Below the pieces are notes generated by a model, which was given only the letters and a program-made list of their open reading frames with translations, made no database searches and was not told where the DNA came from. The translations under genes were made by a program, and so were the position numbers. Shown one piece after another: positions 9,082-20,416 of a stretch of 64,000 nt of DNA. Within the stretch, counting starts at the first letter, position 1, and every line of letters begins with the position of its first letter. This DNA is from Hyaloraphidium curvatum (lineage: Eukaryota > Monoblepharomycota > Hyaloraphidiomycetes > Hyaloraphidiales > Hyaloraphidiaceae), in NCBI GenBank assembly GCA_025558095.1, contig JAIVFI010000033.1, forward strand, positions 248,001 to 312,000. The letters are read 5' to 3'.

Positions 9082-11549
9082 ATGGACGCCGACCGTTCTC
9101 CGGAAGAGCTGTACGTCGACGGCCCCGATGCGGTCGACCCCGTATTTTGACCATTCGGGCATCGCAGGCGCGCCGCGTTAGCGGAACTGAGCAAGGCCTT
9201 ACCAGACAACGATGCGACGAACCCGCTGCGCCTCGTCAAGGCGCGCGTCCATCTCCTGCTGGACGCTGATGCCGAAGCCTCGCACGACGCGGGCATCTTC
9301 CTTAATTCCGCGACCAACGCGACGCCTGCGTTCTACCGCGCCACTGCCTATGCGATTCGCGCGCTGGCGGCCGAGGGGCGCGGCAACAAGGGGGAGGCGG
9401 TGCAGGACCTCATGGCGCTCGAGACCATGACGGGTGACCCCCGCAACGCCACCGCCGAGGTGCGTTCCGGGGCGATGCCTCGCGACAGAAGGTCTCCGAT
9501 GCTGATCTGATGCCCGCAGGTGCCCACGGAGCCGGCCTGGGTCGCGGCGTCGCTCGGAGGCTTCCTTGCCGGTCTCCCTCATCCCAATCCCGCAAACGGC
9601 GCGAACCACGCCTACTTTTCCGAGTGGAAGCAGCGCCTCTTGAAGACGCCGCTGATCTCAGCCGATGCCATTGGGCTGCACGAGGGCGACGAAGGGCCGG
9701 CTGCCGACGCCGAAACCCCTCTGATCTCGGAGGACGCCCTTCAAGGGGTGGAAGAAGCCGCCAAGGAAGCGCCTAACGAAGTCCAAGCTGCTCCCGAGGT
9801 AGCTGTCAAGGTCGTCGAAGACGTAGCCAAAGGAGCGGAGGAGAAGGTCAAGGGAGCACAGGTCGCCGCCCAGGCCCCTCAGGCAGCACCCCCGGCTCAA
9901 GAGGGTGTCGCCCCCGCCGCCGAAGCAGCAGTGGTCGGGGCAGCCACCGGCGCTACGGTGACTGCTGTCGCGAGGGCACAAGAGCCCAAGAAGTCGGCCT
10001 CTTCCGACACGCTGGCTGACCCCACTAGCGCTGAGCCCGCGGCGGAGGTGGTTCCGAACTCGGGCGCTCCTGTTGCGGCCGCTGCTGCTGTTCCTGCCGC
10101 GGTTGTTTCCGCCGAGGTCGTTCACGAGGCGACTTCCGCCAAGTCGGCGCCCGCCGAGGTTGCTCCGGCCGCCGTCGCCCCTACCGAGGTTGCCGCCGCG
10201 ACCACTTCGGCCGACACGGACGAAGCTTCGATGATCGCCGTTCCCGCGTCGGGCGAGAAGCAGGTCGAGGGCATGATGCCTGGCAGCAGCACTCTGGACC
10301 GGGACGAGGCCCTCGAGACGGGATCGCTCATGGCTGCGGTCATGCAGGCGGGAGACGGCGCCGCCGGCGAGCAGTCTGCCGAGGCCATCACTTACCCCGG
10401 CGAGGACGAGGCGGCGGACAGCACACTCATGCGGGCCGTCATGGACGTCGATGCGGACGTCGACCCGCTGAAGCAGGAGCTGGAGGCTGAGCTCGACAAG
10501 GAGCTGGGCGACATCGGGGAATCGGATCCCGCCGCGGAGCTCGAGGCAGCCCTGCCCGAGGAGCCCGCCTGGCAGTTCACCCCTCCCCCGGCATACAACG
10601 CCGCTGCGGCCAAGAAGGCTGCCGCCCAGCCGCTGTGGACGCCACCCGCACCCCTGTACCCCAAGGCCCAGAAACCGGCGACCACGGCGGGCGTCGCCGA
10701 GGACGAGAGGCAGGAAGTGCTCCGGCATTCGTCGGACTTTGTGCCCCACGCTCCCAAGCCCTACACCAACCCCGGCCTTGCCGTCGCCGCCGGTGCCACG
10801 GTCTCTGCGGCCGTGCTGGCGGCTGCACCGCCCAAGGCTCCGGTGGGCTCTGCCGTGCGCGACTGCTGCCCATTTGCTGACTTCGGTTTCACACCACAGT
10901 CCCAGTATCCCAAGGACACCAGTGGTCGGGGCGTCATGGTGGATCCCGCCACCTACGTTCCCCCGGCACCCAAGGCGTACAAGCGCCCGGGCACAATGGC
11001 CGACTTTGTCCCGCCGCAGGTCATTGGCCACCAGCAGCAGCAGTATGCCGGCGCAAGCCCCTGTACGTTTCTTCGTGTCACAATCCCGGGTTGATTCTGA
11101 CAACAGCATCTGCAGACGGCCAGCCCAACAAGCACAGCGTCCACTTCTCGCAGCCGCCCGGCCAGCTTCCCGCGGACGTTGCCGCCGCCCCCAAGACCCC
11201 CTGGACGCCTCCGAACCCCCAGGAGGCCAACGCCTCCATCCAAAAAGCACAGCGCCTCCAGGGCGAGTCGATCAACCCGTCTTCGACCGCGGTGCTCAAC
11301 AGCGACACGGGCAAGTTCGGCTCCGACTGGACGGTCAAGGTTCGCACGGCCTGTTCCCCGTTTTTGCGCCCGCTGACCCGCCCGCCGTAGTGGACCTTCG
11401 TCCCGCGCGCCGCCGACGAGCTCCCGCTCCGCGTGGGCGACCGCGTGTGGGTCTACAGGCAGATGCGGGACGGGTTCGCGTACGGCCGGAATGTGTCGGC
11501 GGGCCTGGAGGGGTGGTTCCCGGTCCTCTGCATCGCGAGGAAGCAATGA
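9082..11549 (+). CDS. Ala/Pro-rich SH3-domain protein
   Basis: Exons 9082-9110, 9168-9459, 9520-11062, 11116-11339 and 11391-11549 give up to 748 residues. The first ~150 residues are a helical region of unknown family (KARVHLLLDADAEASHDAG). The middle ~350 residues are Ala/Glu/Val-rich and look disordered. The last exon encodes an SH3 fold: RAADELPLRVGDRVWVY, then LEGWFPVLCIARKQ. The joined exon 1-2 frame (SPEELRAALAELSKAL) supports the tiny 29-nt first exon. A 45-nt segment, 10855-10899, begins GTGCGC, contains TGCTGAC, ends CACAG and is in frame, so it is probably a further intron removing 15 residues. Fungal SH3 scaffolds often act in actin patches or polarity, but nothing here decides the role. 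Confidence 0.72.
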
Positions 11550-11753
11550 TCGGGCCCCATGATATTTTGCTGGCGCGTATTTCATATCTTGTCTCTGTGA
11601 CGTACCTATGTTGGAAATGAAGTGGTGGTAGTTTCCCGGGACGAGCACGCTCCAGATACTGTCCGCAACACTCGCAGTCCATTTCGAGGTATCACAAGTC
11701 ATTCTGATTGTCCCATGTGCCAGCCCAGAAGGATCCATGCCCCTCGCGCCTCG

Positions 11754-12104
11754 TCACGCCGCTAGCGACTCCCCCACGTGCCGAACCGCCGCCCTTTCCA
11801 TCTCCACGACGAGATCGACGTCGTCCACCGGCGGCGCTTGGAAGGAGACGAGGAAGGGAAGGCGGAATTTGGTGGCTGCGGGGGGCCAGGAGGGGTTAGT
11901 CGGCGGTCAGGGGTGATGTCGTTCCCGAAAGCGCAGATGAACCGCGAGCCAAAATTTGACCACACGAGTAGCGGCACAGAGGGCGTCAAAGGTCGTGACT
12001 GGCCAAATTCGTGACTGTTGGCTTTCGGATCGACCGCAGCCGGCGCTGATCTCTTTCCGGGCCGCGAGCCCGGAGACAGGCCGCGGCCGGCGCCAAACGC
12101 GCAT
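11754..12104 (-). CDS. Possible small gene of unknown function (two exons)
   Basis: The only coding-like signal in the 1-kb gap between the SH3 gene and Met30. Exons 12104-11966 and 11875-11754 would encode 86 residues: an Arg-rich start (MRVWRRPRPVSG), then TTFDALCAAT joined to PTKFRLPFLVSFQAPP and ending VEMERAAVRHVGESLAA. The second exon has a convincing composition and a clean acceptor after a pyrimidine tract; the first exon and its 90-nt intron are much weaker. A longer overlapping frame (12514-11762) reads into the same region in another phase and may hold other exons. I do not recognise a family; the N terminus could be a mitochondrial presequence or an artefact. Confidence 0.3.
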
Positions 12105-12588
12105 TCCTTGCCAAAAACCCCTCCGGCGGACCCCATAGGAACCGGAAAGCCCGATCGTGGTTCATAGCGGGCGATGCCGCCGCGATCCCCACCTAAACGT
12201 CTCGCCAGGCCGGCGCTCCGCTCGTCGACTCCCGCGCCCAGCAGCGGCGACACCGGCGCCATCGCGCCGAAACGCGGCGGCACGGCGGCAGCTAGCTCAT
12301 TTAAAAGAGCCGTGGGAGGTCCCGGTTCGGGTGTGGAAGGGGCGGCGGGGCCCAGCCAGAGGTGGACCGCCTTTCCCGGGTGGGACGCCTCCGCCGGCGC
12401 GTCCTGCCCCGGCGGGGCCGTCTCCGCCAGCACCACGATGAGCGTGGCAAAGGCAAAGTCCCCGCCCGTCCGCGGATCCCGGATCGTGTCGACGAAACTC
12501 GCCTGGGAGATCATTTCATTGCGCGATTCGCGCGATGGCGATCAACATCAGCCACGTCCGCGACCAAAGGGAACCGCGGAGATTAGCG

Positions 12589-14736
12589 ATGGCGTCAGCG
12601 CCGGGCCCGGTGCCGGCCGAGCCCCCGGATGGCCGGCCAATAGACGCTGCGGTCGTGCCGCGGACGCTGGTGGGTGCCTTGCCCCGGCGTTTCCGGCGTC
12701 GCTGAACCCCCGCCAGCACGCCAACCCAAGTTTCTGTTTGCGGCATAGGCCGGACCTGCTGCACCGCGACGAGGTGCTGCAAGAGGAGATGGAGGTCCGC
12801 GAGGTGCGCCGCCCTCTTGCCGCCCGCGGGCCGCCGCTGACAGTCCCGGAATGTGCCCCACGCACCGCCACCCCGCTGGATGCCCTCCAAACACCAGGCC
12901 CTGGCGACCGTCGACGCCGGCGCGCGGTCTTCGATCTCGTCGATCTGGGAGCTCTACTCGGCGCTGCCGGCCCGCCACCGCTCGCTGCTGCTGCGCGGCC
13001 TGCTGCAGCAGTCCTGTCTGCCGCAGCTGTCGTTCCTGGCGCACGCTCTCAACACCCTGCTGCGCATCGATTTTTTGGCCATCGCGCCGCGGGAGCTGTC
13101 GCTCAAGATCCTGTCGTACCTCGACGCAAAGTCGCTGTGCCGCGCCGCCAGCGTGTCGCGCGCCTGGAAGCGGCTGGCGGACGACGACGTCATCTGGCAC
13201 ATCATGTGCGAGCAGCACATCGACAAGAAGTGCGCAAAATGCGGGTGGGGCCTGCCGCTGCTGGACATTACCAAGTTCCGGAACAGGCCGCGGCGCGGCT
13301 CGCTCTCGTGTGGGCCGTCGGGCCAGGACGGTTCCTACTCTGACGCGGATGGGTCGGGCGGCCGGTCCAAGCGGAAGTATTCGGACGACGACCGCTCGGA
13401 TAACGAGTGCAGCATTGCCATCAAGCGGCGCTCGACAGACTCGGACCAGAGCTCCTCGGCTTCGCCGCCCACCCACCCCTTGACGCACGTGTCGCCGTCT
13501 CACCACTCGTCGCTTGACTCTCCCGAACACCACATCCGCTACGATTATTTCCGCACGCACATCGGCTCTCCCAATGTCGAAAGGCTCAACGCGTTCTCGT
13601 CGCCCGCCGGCCCAGCCGACGGCCTCCCGCCGCTCGGACCGTGTGGCCACTTGGGCCCCCTCGAGGATGTGCCCCACCACCCTTCGTCGCACCGCCCCGC
13701 GCCCCGCCCTTGGAAGGAAATCTACGCGGAGCGGTACGCCGTGGAGCGCAACTGGCGCACCGGCACGTACCGCTTCCGCTCCCTCCCCGGCCACGTCGGC
13801 GGCCTGACGGCGCTCCACATGGACGACGAGCACGACCGCCTCGTGACGGGCGGCGCGGACGGCTACGTGCGGCTGTGGAACCCCGAGACGGGGAAGCTGG
13901 TGCAGGAGTGGAACGCGCACGCGGGCAAGACGGTGCGCTCGGTGCAGATCGACGGCCCGCGGATCTGGTCGGCCGGCATGGACGGCTGGGTGCGGGTTTG
14001 GGATCCCAAGAAACCGACCGGGCCCGTGCGGGAGCTTTCGGCCCACGACGGCGGCGGGGTGACCAGCATGCACGTAGACGGATTGCGGCTGCTGACGGGC
14101 CACGAGGACGGCAAGGTGCTGCACTGGAACCTGCGCACCGCGCACGCCCTAAAGCTGTCGGGGCACACGGACTGGGTAAACTGCGTGCGCTTCCACGGCA
14201 AGACCGACGTCGCCTTTTCTGCTTCGGACGACCGCACCGTGCGGATGTGGGACCTAGCGGCGCGCCAGTGCGTGCGCGTCTTTTCGGGCGACAACAACGC
14301 CGTGCAGTGCGTCCGCGCCTCGCCGCCCCCGGCGGACCCGCACGCGCTTGTGCGGATGGTGAGCTCGGGGGACGACAACACGGTGCGGGTGTGGAACGCC
14401 TCCACGGGGCAGCTGGTGCGCACCATCTTTGGCCACATGGAGGGGGTGTGGTCCGTCTGGTTCGACTCGCTCCGCGTGGTTTCGGGCGGGCTCGGGGGGC
14501 GGGTCAGGGTGTGGGATACCGAGGACGGGCACGAGCTGCTGACGCTGGACCCGTCGAAGGACGCGGAGGAGGCCGAGGCTGCGGGCGGCGGCGACGGGCA
14601 CGCGCAGCCGCACCCGCTGCCGCAGGTGGATGGCGAGGAGCAGGCGATTAGGGGCCGGTCCATCTACGCGGTGCAGAGCACGGACACCAAGATCGTCGCT
14701 GGCGGAGAGGATGGCAGGGTGTGGATATACGAGTGA
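12589..14736 (+). CDS. MET30: Met30/SCON-2-type F-box WD40 SCF receptor
   Basis: Exons 12589-12669, 12717-12803 and 12844-14736 give 686 residues. The N-terminal signature FCLRHRPDLL matches Met30, followed by SSISSIWELYSALPARHR. The F box lies at about residues 133-175 (RELSLKILSYLDAKSLCRAA) and is followed by the diagnostic CEQHIDKKCAKCGWGLPLL. A Ser-rich linker leads to WD40 repeats from about 370 to the end. Met30 proteins are substrate receptors of SCF ligases; they restrain the sulfur-assimilation activator (Met4/Cys3) and guard against cadmium and cell-cycle stress. RBX1, the RING subunit of the same ligase, is encoded at 29.1 kb. Introns are 47 and 40 nt. The start at 12589 is the first Met giving a short leader in frame. 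Confidence 0.95.
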
Positions 14737-14984
14737 GTTGTGTCCCGTCGCAGCCCTGATGCGGTCGGTTTGCTTATCAACGTTACCTGCTTAGCTTTGG
14801 GGAAAGCCTGGACTGGGAGCTCCGGGCTGGTCTCTGATTGCGCCACGGAACGCGCAATAATGTAGATAGGCACGATATCTTTCCTCCGCATTGGATGCTT
14901 GGGGCGCACATCATGAGGTGACATTGCCGTTCAACAAAAGATCGATTGTATTTCAATTCAATGAAAAATGGTGCGGAGTTCCGC

Positions 14985-15775
14985 TCATGTGACCCTTCTT
15001 GCTGGACTCGGTTTCCAGGATCCCGGTTGGAAATGTTCGAAGCTTCCACTCGGTTCCGTCTGGAGCGCGTCGAGTCCCTTTGGTCTCCGACCCGGCGCGG
15101 GTGCCGGTGCTGGCTCAGTGGCCGGCGAAGGAGCTGCAGGCTGCTGCGTCGCTGCCGCCTCCGCTGACCCGGCCGCCACCCCAGCACCGGGCGACCCCGC
15201 GAGCGCGAGCATCTTCTGCTCCTTTAACCGCGCTTCGATATTCCGGACCTTCTCCGCCATCAGCATGGCGCGGCGTTCCGCGGCAAGGAGCTCCTCGGGG
15301 CTTGGCGCTGTTTCGAACGCGATCGGTCAGTCACTTCGCGCGGCACACGAAGCGGACCCACGATTGTCACGTCCACGGGTAAGCCAGGCTCTCCATTGTA
15401 CTGTGGTGTTCGAGTCGTCAGTTTTGATCGATGAGACTTCGCCAGAGGACCGTCCGCGCCGGGGAACACTCCGCAGACCGCCCAGCGATTCCGATCTGGT
15501 GTTCCAGCTCACCTGGAATCTTTGTCGGATCGTACTCCGACAGCTCCACAGTGTTCTTGGGTTCCATGATGCGCTTTGGAAGCTCATTGCCTGCCCCATT
15601 AACCGCGCCGTGAGCCACCGGGAGCAGGGTGGAAGCCGGAGGAGCGACACGGACCCTCGGCCTTCACTTCGTAGTACGTGTTCCCGAAGTGGTCCTCGCC
15701 CACGAAGACCCGCGAGGAGAAGGGATTCTGGACGGTCTTGAGCCGCCGGAGGGCCGCGGAAATGCGCGAGGCCAT
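14985..15775 (-). CDS. NDUFAF2: NDUFAF2-like complex I assembly factor
   Basis: Exons 15775-15655, 15590-15513, 15400-15362 and 15307-14985 give 186 residues. The core pattern VFVGEDHFGNTYYEVKAEG, then VELSEYDPTKIPVQWRAWL and RDNPPSPEELLAAE, is that of mitochondrial NDUFAF2/B17.2L (fungal N7BML): a paralogue of the NDUFA12 subunit that binds a late complex I intermediate at the matrix arm. The tail is helical and then Ala/Pro-rich. It implies that this organism has respiratory complex I, unlike budding yeast. Joining the short exon 3 (39 nt) is needed to rebuild the WRAWL...RDNPP block. Convergent with Met30; divergent from the TBC gene about 100 bp away. Confidence 0.88.
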
Positions 15776-15878
15776 CCTCCGAGGGCGTGAGGGCTAGCGT
15801 GGGACGCAATCTCTGAGACGGTCTCGGACGTGCGCGGAAACATCTCGGGATCAGCGCGAAGCTCTTGATGTCTTCGGC

Positions 15879-17151
15879 ATGGCGGAAGGCGTACTACGGT
15901 GCGGGCTCACGCTGGGGAGCAATGTCCGGGCGACTTAGTCTGGACTGTCGTGACAGGCACGCTCGGCGTACAGGTCGTCGACGTCGCTCCGCAGGTCGAA
16001 AATGCCATGAACGAGGACGTGCTGGACATTGACAAGCTGCAGAAACTGTGCTATTGGGTCCGAATTCCCCACCACTTCCGCACGCGGGTGTGGAACGTCC
16101 TGCTGGGCGTCCGGCCGACGCTGCGGGACCTCTGGGGCTTTGTGGACGCGCAGCACGAGCAGCTGTACGGCGATCTCCGCGAAGCGGCGCGATACGTGTT
16201 TGCGCCGTTGCCAGAGGGGTACGTTGGCCAGAGACAATCGAAGGAAACGGAGCCTCAACTTGCGGCTTTCCACAGCCTCGACGAAACGGTTGCGGAAGTG
16301 GAGGTCATGGTCCGGATGGCAATCTTGCAGTATGCAGGCACGGACCAGAAGCGGAGCCATGCTCGGGCGCACATGGTTGGTGTGGTGCTGAAGAGCTCTG
16401 CCCGACATAGTGACTGACAAGGGCGCCAGGCCAACCCGTCTTCTCCCAGCCTGCGCCATCTTTACCACATAGCGCGTGCCATGCTCTCCATCTGCGATAA
16501 GGCGCCGATCCCCGCTTTCTGGCTCTTCCTCGCCTTTCTGCGTTCGCAGTCGGGGCGTGCGGGCCACTTTCCTCCGGTTGCTTTCTCGGAAGACCTCGCG
16601 GAGCAAACAAAGAGCGTGTACCGCGAAGTTCGCCAAGCGGAGAGGATACTCACGGAACAAGGCGGGGAGCAGGGGCGCGTGGTCAAAGCCCGCCTTGCCG
16701 CTTTGGGCGTGAAGCTGGACGAGCTGCTGGTTAGGTCGGTGGCTCGCTGCACGTGTCCAGCAACCGGAGTGACGGCTCACTCTTGATTCTCTGATCCAGC
16801 ACGTTCATGGCCAGCTTTGCCGACATCTTCCCCGACCAGTGCCTGGAGCGCATTTGGGACATTGTTTTGGGGGGATCCCGGGACATTTTCGCCTACGTGG
16901 CGTGCGCGCTCCTCATAGCCCTGCGGCGGAAGCTCGAGGAAGCCACGGACCCGTCGCGGCTCATTGCGGAAATGAGGGACAGAACTGCATCAAGCGGAAT
17001 CGACATGGATGCCGTGACCCAGACGTCGATCAGCCTGTGGGAGCGGTCGCAGCCACAATACTCGGTCTTCAGGTCGTCAACATCGCCCAATCAAGGCACT
17101 GGCGCTCCTGGAGGCACTGGAGGCAGTGCGGGAGCCCCAAGACCTCCATGA
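15879..17151 (+). CDS. TBC1D7: TBC1D7-like TBC-domain protein
   Basis: Probable exons 15879-15890, 15974-16379, 16422-16734 and 16800-17151, 360 residues. The reading VLDIDKLQKLCYWVRIPHHF, VWNVLLGVRP, then IARAMLSICDKAPIPAFWL, and finally ASFADIFPDQCLERIWDIVLGG and SISLWERS follows animal TBC1D7 block by block. TBC1D7 is the third subunit of the TSC1-TSC2 complex that restrains Rheb and TORC1. Like TBC1D7 it lacks the usual catalytic arginine- and glutamine-finger motifs, as far as I can see. The C-terminal ~25 residues are Gly-rich. The first exon is a guess: it is tiny, and translation might instead start at Met 16007. The three downstream junctions keep frame. Confidence 0.75.
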
Positions 17152-17304
17152 AAGCCCGCAATGGTTTCCCTGCTTTCGCCGTCGGCAATCGCAAGCCAAA
17201 GGGGGGCAGAGTGTTTGTCGTAAGCTGCGAGCCGGAGTGCGACGCATTGAAGCTGATTGCCTCTACTCCGATGCAGGACACGCTGTGCTACATTGGCCAG
17301 ACAA

Positions 17305-19211
17305 TCAGTTCTCCTTTGCCGGATCCCCGGGAGCTTCGGGAGGCGGTCCGCCGGCGAGGACTTCTGCTGCATCGAAGAGCAGTCGTTTCTCGGAAAGCCG
17401 CAACAGGACGGCATTTCTGCGAATAGAGCCTGCGGGAAGCTCTTTCAGCAGCGCAATGTCCTCTTCCATCGACGTCGGGTAGGCGCGGCGCGAGACTTCG
17501 GCGCGGACCCGAATCCAGTTGTAAACCCTGTTGGGGAATGAATGGATCGGTGACGGCCAATGAGGCTGTCGCCTGTACGCACTGTTTTTCGAGCTTCTCC
17601 CCGAGCGAATAAGGACGACTTGCAAATTCCGGCTCCTCCTCGAGATGGTCCACGATACGATCGAGACCGTCCTGGTCTGCAAGTAGGATCCGGACAAATG
17701 TGAAGAGGGTCTTTGATTTGCCCGGGTAGGGAGGCAGTCCCAAGTCCAGCATCATGGGTCCGCTGATATCCCGATTAGCCAGCTTCGTGCGACCCGTTGC
17801 GGAACTTCCCACCCGTTGCCCAAAGATATTGCCTGCAGGATCTTCTCCCTCTGAAGATTAAGTTTGTTCCTCTCCGAAGGCAGAGCGACAGGCATCTTGG
17901 TAGCTTCCAACGGGCGCTCTTCGTCCACGAAACCAGAGTACATCAGCAAGGCGTCGTTCGGACGGGAGCCGTAAGTTATCCGAACTTGCTCCCCTTTCTT
18001 GTAGGGCCTCGACGTCCGGACGTCATTCGTTTGCGCCGCGTAGTCATGGTCCATCACAGGCTCAGGCAACCAGGAGTGATTGAACATGTCAAGCCCCGGC
18101 ATAAAGGCAAGTCCGACTCTGGTAGGATCGCCACTTAAAGGGAAATCGTTCTGCCGTGACATGGAAATTGCAACGGCCCAACGGAACGCGCGCCAAGTGA
18201 ACTGCAGCGGCTGCAGTGCCAGCTGTGCGGCGGCCGGCGCAGGGAGAGGGGCGCTGAGGGCATTGTAGATGGAGATATAGGCTCGGATGATCGATTTGAC
18301 GTCCCTCGTTATGCGAACTAGGCAGGCCGGGCGATGAGAGCGTGCAGCCACACCGAGACATCCTGGACTCACTCTGCGTCGGGGAGCCCTTGAGCAGTTC
18401 GATCTCGTCCACTGTCCAGAACAAGGGCACGGGCACCCTTCTCGGCAGAACGGCGATATACGGTTTCCAAAACGACTTCGCGTCGTAGGCTTCAACAAGC
18501 AGCCGAATCGGCAAAATAAAGGTCTGCAACGTCCGCACCACCGGTAGTCTTGTCAGGAAGTTTTCTGTGACAGATCAGATCAGGTGCTCGCCAATAATCC
18601 GCAACGGCATGTCGCACGTAGTCTCGTGTCCATGGAAGCCCAGTCGGTCGAAAGCATGAGCTTTGCCGGCACGCTGAGCACTGTCTCCTGGGCCTGAAGA
18701 TCCGCGTCACCATTGACACATATGGGCGCTCTTCCTACAACGGCTGACCTCCAAATCTTGCTTGGCCACGACTCCGTTTCCATGGTCGAGATCGGCCGCG
18801 AATTCGACCTTGTCCAGTCCCGACACGCCATTATCCGCAAGCCACGAGGTCAACAGGGTGAAGTCCGTGGTCGCCGGGGCCTGGGAGGGGTCATCGCGCG
18901 GTGCTACGCGGTCCTGCAGATCCATGAGCGCGTCCATGCTTTTCATGATGTCCCGGAACTGTTCCCAGGCCTTTGCCGGGGGCACGTCGGACGAGCATTC
19001 TGGAACCCGGGGCCCGTCAGGACGCTGTCGAGTCTACCGGGAGGCGCCAGTCCAACGCACGTTGCAATATGCTCGAAAGCAACGTGCTGATCGAAGAAAG
19101 AGTCTTTGCCCGATCGTCCTTGGCCTTGGGCATCGGACAGAGGAGTGACGGCGCAGACTGCTGTGATCGGCCGCGCGATCGGACTTTCACAACTTCCTCG
19201 CCTGGCGGCAC
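17305..19211 (-). CDS. SET-domain methyltransferase, SETD3/LSMT type
   Basis: Seven exons: from 19211 (or Met 19133) to 19061, then 18999-18749, 18693-18618, 18564-18373, 18317-17813, 17762-17583 and 17527-17305; 526 codons (500 from 19133). Members of this family methylate lysine or histidine on non-histone proteins (Rubisco LSMT, ribosomal-protein Rkm enzymes, SETD3 on actin). Visible signatures are the entry strand LLTSWLADNGVSGLDKVEF, the block WRAFRWAVAISMSRQNDF, the cofactor/substrate motif GLAFMPGLDMFNHSW, the post-SET GEQVRITYGSRPNDALLMYSGF and a helical LSMT substrate-binding tail (RRAYPTSMEEDIALL). The target cannot be told from sequence alone. Upstream it faces nitronate monooxygenase. 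Confidence 0.85.
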
Positions 19212-19219
19212 GCTCCTAA

Positions 19220-20390
19220 ATGATGCTGCGGGCCAATAAGTTCAGCGAGCTCCTCGGGATCTCGTCCTTTGCGTTGATTCAGGCACCAATGGTGCGCCAG
19301 TAATGCCTGTTTGGGCGGGAGACACTCACGGATTCCTCAGGCAGGGGGACATAACGCTCCAGCGTTGGCTGCGGCCGTCTCGGAAGCTGGTGGCATCGGC
19401 TTCCTTGCCGGCGCCCTCCTGTCTCCGGCCCAGATACGGGCTCAGATCGCCGAGGTCCGCGCGGTTAACCGCAGCAAAGCGTTCGGTGTCAATCTGTTTG
19501 CGCCCACCCCCCCGCCGAAACCCGCAGAAGAGTGGACGGAGGAGGAAAAGAAGGCGGTGGAGACGCAGGAGAAGCTGTTCAACCAGTACCGGCGTGAACT
19601 TGGAATGGCGGAGCTGGTCCCGCCTGCCGCAGCGGCAGCGCCTGCTTTCACCTTCGACGACCAGCTGGCGGCCATTCTGGAGGAGAAAGTGCCGATCTTT
19701 TCCTTCACGTTCGGATCCATACCCGACTCGGCCATGGCGAAGCTCAAGAAAAACGGGGTGCTGGTGATGGGGACGGCGACGAACGCAACGGAGGCGGTGG
19801 CGTTGGAGAAGCAAGGATGCGATGCGATCATCGCACAGGGTGCCGAAGCCGGAGGACATCGCGGCACGCATGTCAGCTCCGCACCCGGATCGGGCCTGGT
19901 CGGTGCCTTTGCTTTGGTTCCGTCGATTGTCGACAGTGTGTCGGTGCCTGTTGTTGCCGCTGGTGGGATCGCCGATGGCCGCGGAATCGTAGCCGCCATG
20001 GCCCTCGGTGCCCAAGCCGTCAGCGTGGGAACGCTTTTCCTCACTTGCAAGGAATCCGGCTGCCCGCAGTTCCACAGGAGGGCGTTGGCGGAGTCGAAGC
20101 CCGAGGATTCAGAGATCACGCGCGCATACACGGGGCGGAACGCCCGCGGGCTCCGAAACCGGATCATGGAAGAGATGGGGGCAGTGGAGAAGCTTTTGCC
20201 GAAAGGCTACGTGTCGCGGTCGAGGGATGTCTTTGCCGAAGCCGCGAAGCTGGAAAGGGGCGACCTGTTCCCGCTTTGGACCGGACAAATGGGCTACAAG
20301 GCTGCGGCATCGGCCGGGAAAAGCGCGGGCGACATTGTGCAGGACCTCATGAAGCAGGCCGATGAGCTTCTGGCCAGCTTCTGCAAATAG
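19220..20390 (+). CDS. Nitronate monooxygenase (FMN-dependent)
   Basis: Exons 19220-19291 and 19341-20390 give 373 residues. The intron junction restores IQAPMAGGHNAPALAAAVS, the opening strand of the TIM barrel in the nitronate monooxygenase/2-nitropropane dioxygenase family. The catalytic histidine segment is AEAGGHRGTH (His197), and FMN phosphate contacts are expected at VVAAGGIADGRG and ALGAQAVSVGTLFL. These enzymes oxidise alkyl nitronates, such as the toxin propionate 3-nitronate, to carbonyl compounds. A charged insertion (PPKPAEEWTEEEKKA) is typical of fungal forms. Two in-frame Met codons (19220, 19223) begin the chain. It converges with the Bem46 gene, leaving only 26 bp between the stops. 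Confidence 0.93.
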
Positions 20391-20416
20391 ACACGGGATC
20401 GAGTGTGCATTGCTTC

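Noticed and set aside
9658-11250. 530-codon minus-strand ORF
   Set aside because: Antisense shadow of the Ala-rich SH3 gene: low-complexity Gly/Arg composition arising from GC-rich codons; the plus strand has the SH3 domain and splice sites.
12595-14145. 516-codon minus-strand ORF
   Set aside because: Lies opposite the Met30 exon, whose F-box and WD40 repeats are unmistakable; its composition (Arg/Val/His-rich) is that of an antisense frame.
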